Assembly: GCA_014885115.2 (NCBI GenBank) | Contig: WKLE02000681.1 | Coordinates: forward strand, 1 to 18,434 | DNA: 18,434 nucleotides | Direction of reading: 5' to 3' | Origin: Asterionellopsis glacialis | Taxonomy: Eukaryota > Bacillariophyta > Plagiogrammaphyceae > Rhaphoneidales > Asterionellopsidaceae | In this document: piece after piece, positions 18,402 to 18,434 of the stretch | Layout: every line of letters begins with the position of its first letter | How positions within the stretch are numbered: position 1 is the first letter of the stretch | Program-made: the position numbers and the translations under genes | Notes under the pieces: model-generated | Told to the model about the DNA's origin: nothing | Database searches by the model: none | The model's input: only the letters and a program-made list of their open reading frames with translations

Positions 18402-18434
18402 GAATTATTATTTGAATGTATTGTATTTATTATC
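18402..18434 (+). other. Downstream end of the window
   Basis: AT-rich sequence directly after the zinc-module stop codon. It would be the 3' untranslated region of that gene. It is too short to identify a polyadenylation signal. Confidence 0.3.

Overview
Organism: the window reads as AT-rich nuclear DNA of a eukaryotic microalga, most likely a diatom or another stramenopile. The reasons are LINE- and Ty3/Gypsy-type polyproteins of the kind found in protists, a secreted-type protein with P-T/P-S repeats of the diatom style, no bacterial-style operons or ribosome binding sites, and no recognisable RNA genes. The lineage is an inference from protein style, not from a search. Almost every long reading frame is broken by stops or frameshifts, so this is a transposon-rich, decaying region with few if any intact genes.

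Layout. (1) 1-2306, minus strand: a non-LTR retrotransposon. ORF1 is one 678-codon frame with four in-frame stops. ORF2 begins with an endonuclease domain and runs off the left edge. (2) 2916-4022, minus: a signal/anchor sequence followed by a P/S/T-rich low-complexity protein with five 24-residue repeats and two in-frame stops. (3) 4023-4824: weak ORFs only. (4) 4825-5226 and 7981-8382: two diverged copies of the same 5' leader plus gag start of one Gypsy family. The first copy stops abruptly. Between them lies a 2.75-kb island with an unidentified, lysine-rich, badly frameshifted minus-strand gene (5514-7101). (5) 7981-10360, plus: the second copy continues through gag (CCHC knuckle), protease and the N-terminal part of reverse transcriptase, then is cut off. 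(6) 10361-11653: non-coding, with a 202-bp tandem repeat, shorter repeats, a hairpin and three related palindromes. (7) 11654-12141, plus: a broken acidic coding fragment. (8) About 12133-16567, minus: a second, unrelated Gypsy-like element with Gag, a linker and integrase, but no protease, reverse transcriptase or RNase H and no visible LTRs. (9) 16567-18401, plus: a broken gene with a PD-(D/E)XK nuclease core and a cysteine-rich zinc-binding C-terminus.

How it fits together: elements appear to have landed in or beside one another. The minus-strand Gypsy remnant sits exactly between two plus-strand coding fragments that may be halves of one gene. Many stops could come from single C-to-T or G-to-A changes (CGA to TGA, CAA to TAA, TGG to TGA/TAG), as expected for silenced, methylated transposons. 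The least ordinary coding content is the nuclease plus zinc-finger gene at the right end and the unidentified gene in the 2.75-kb island.
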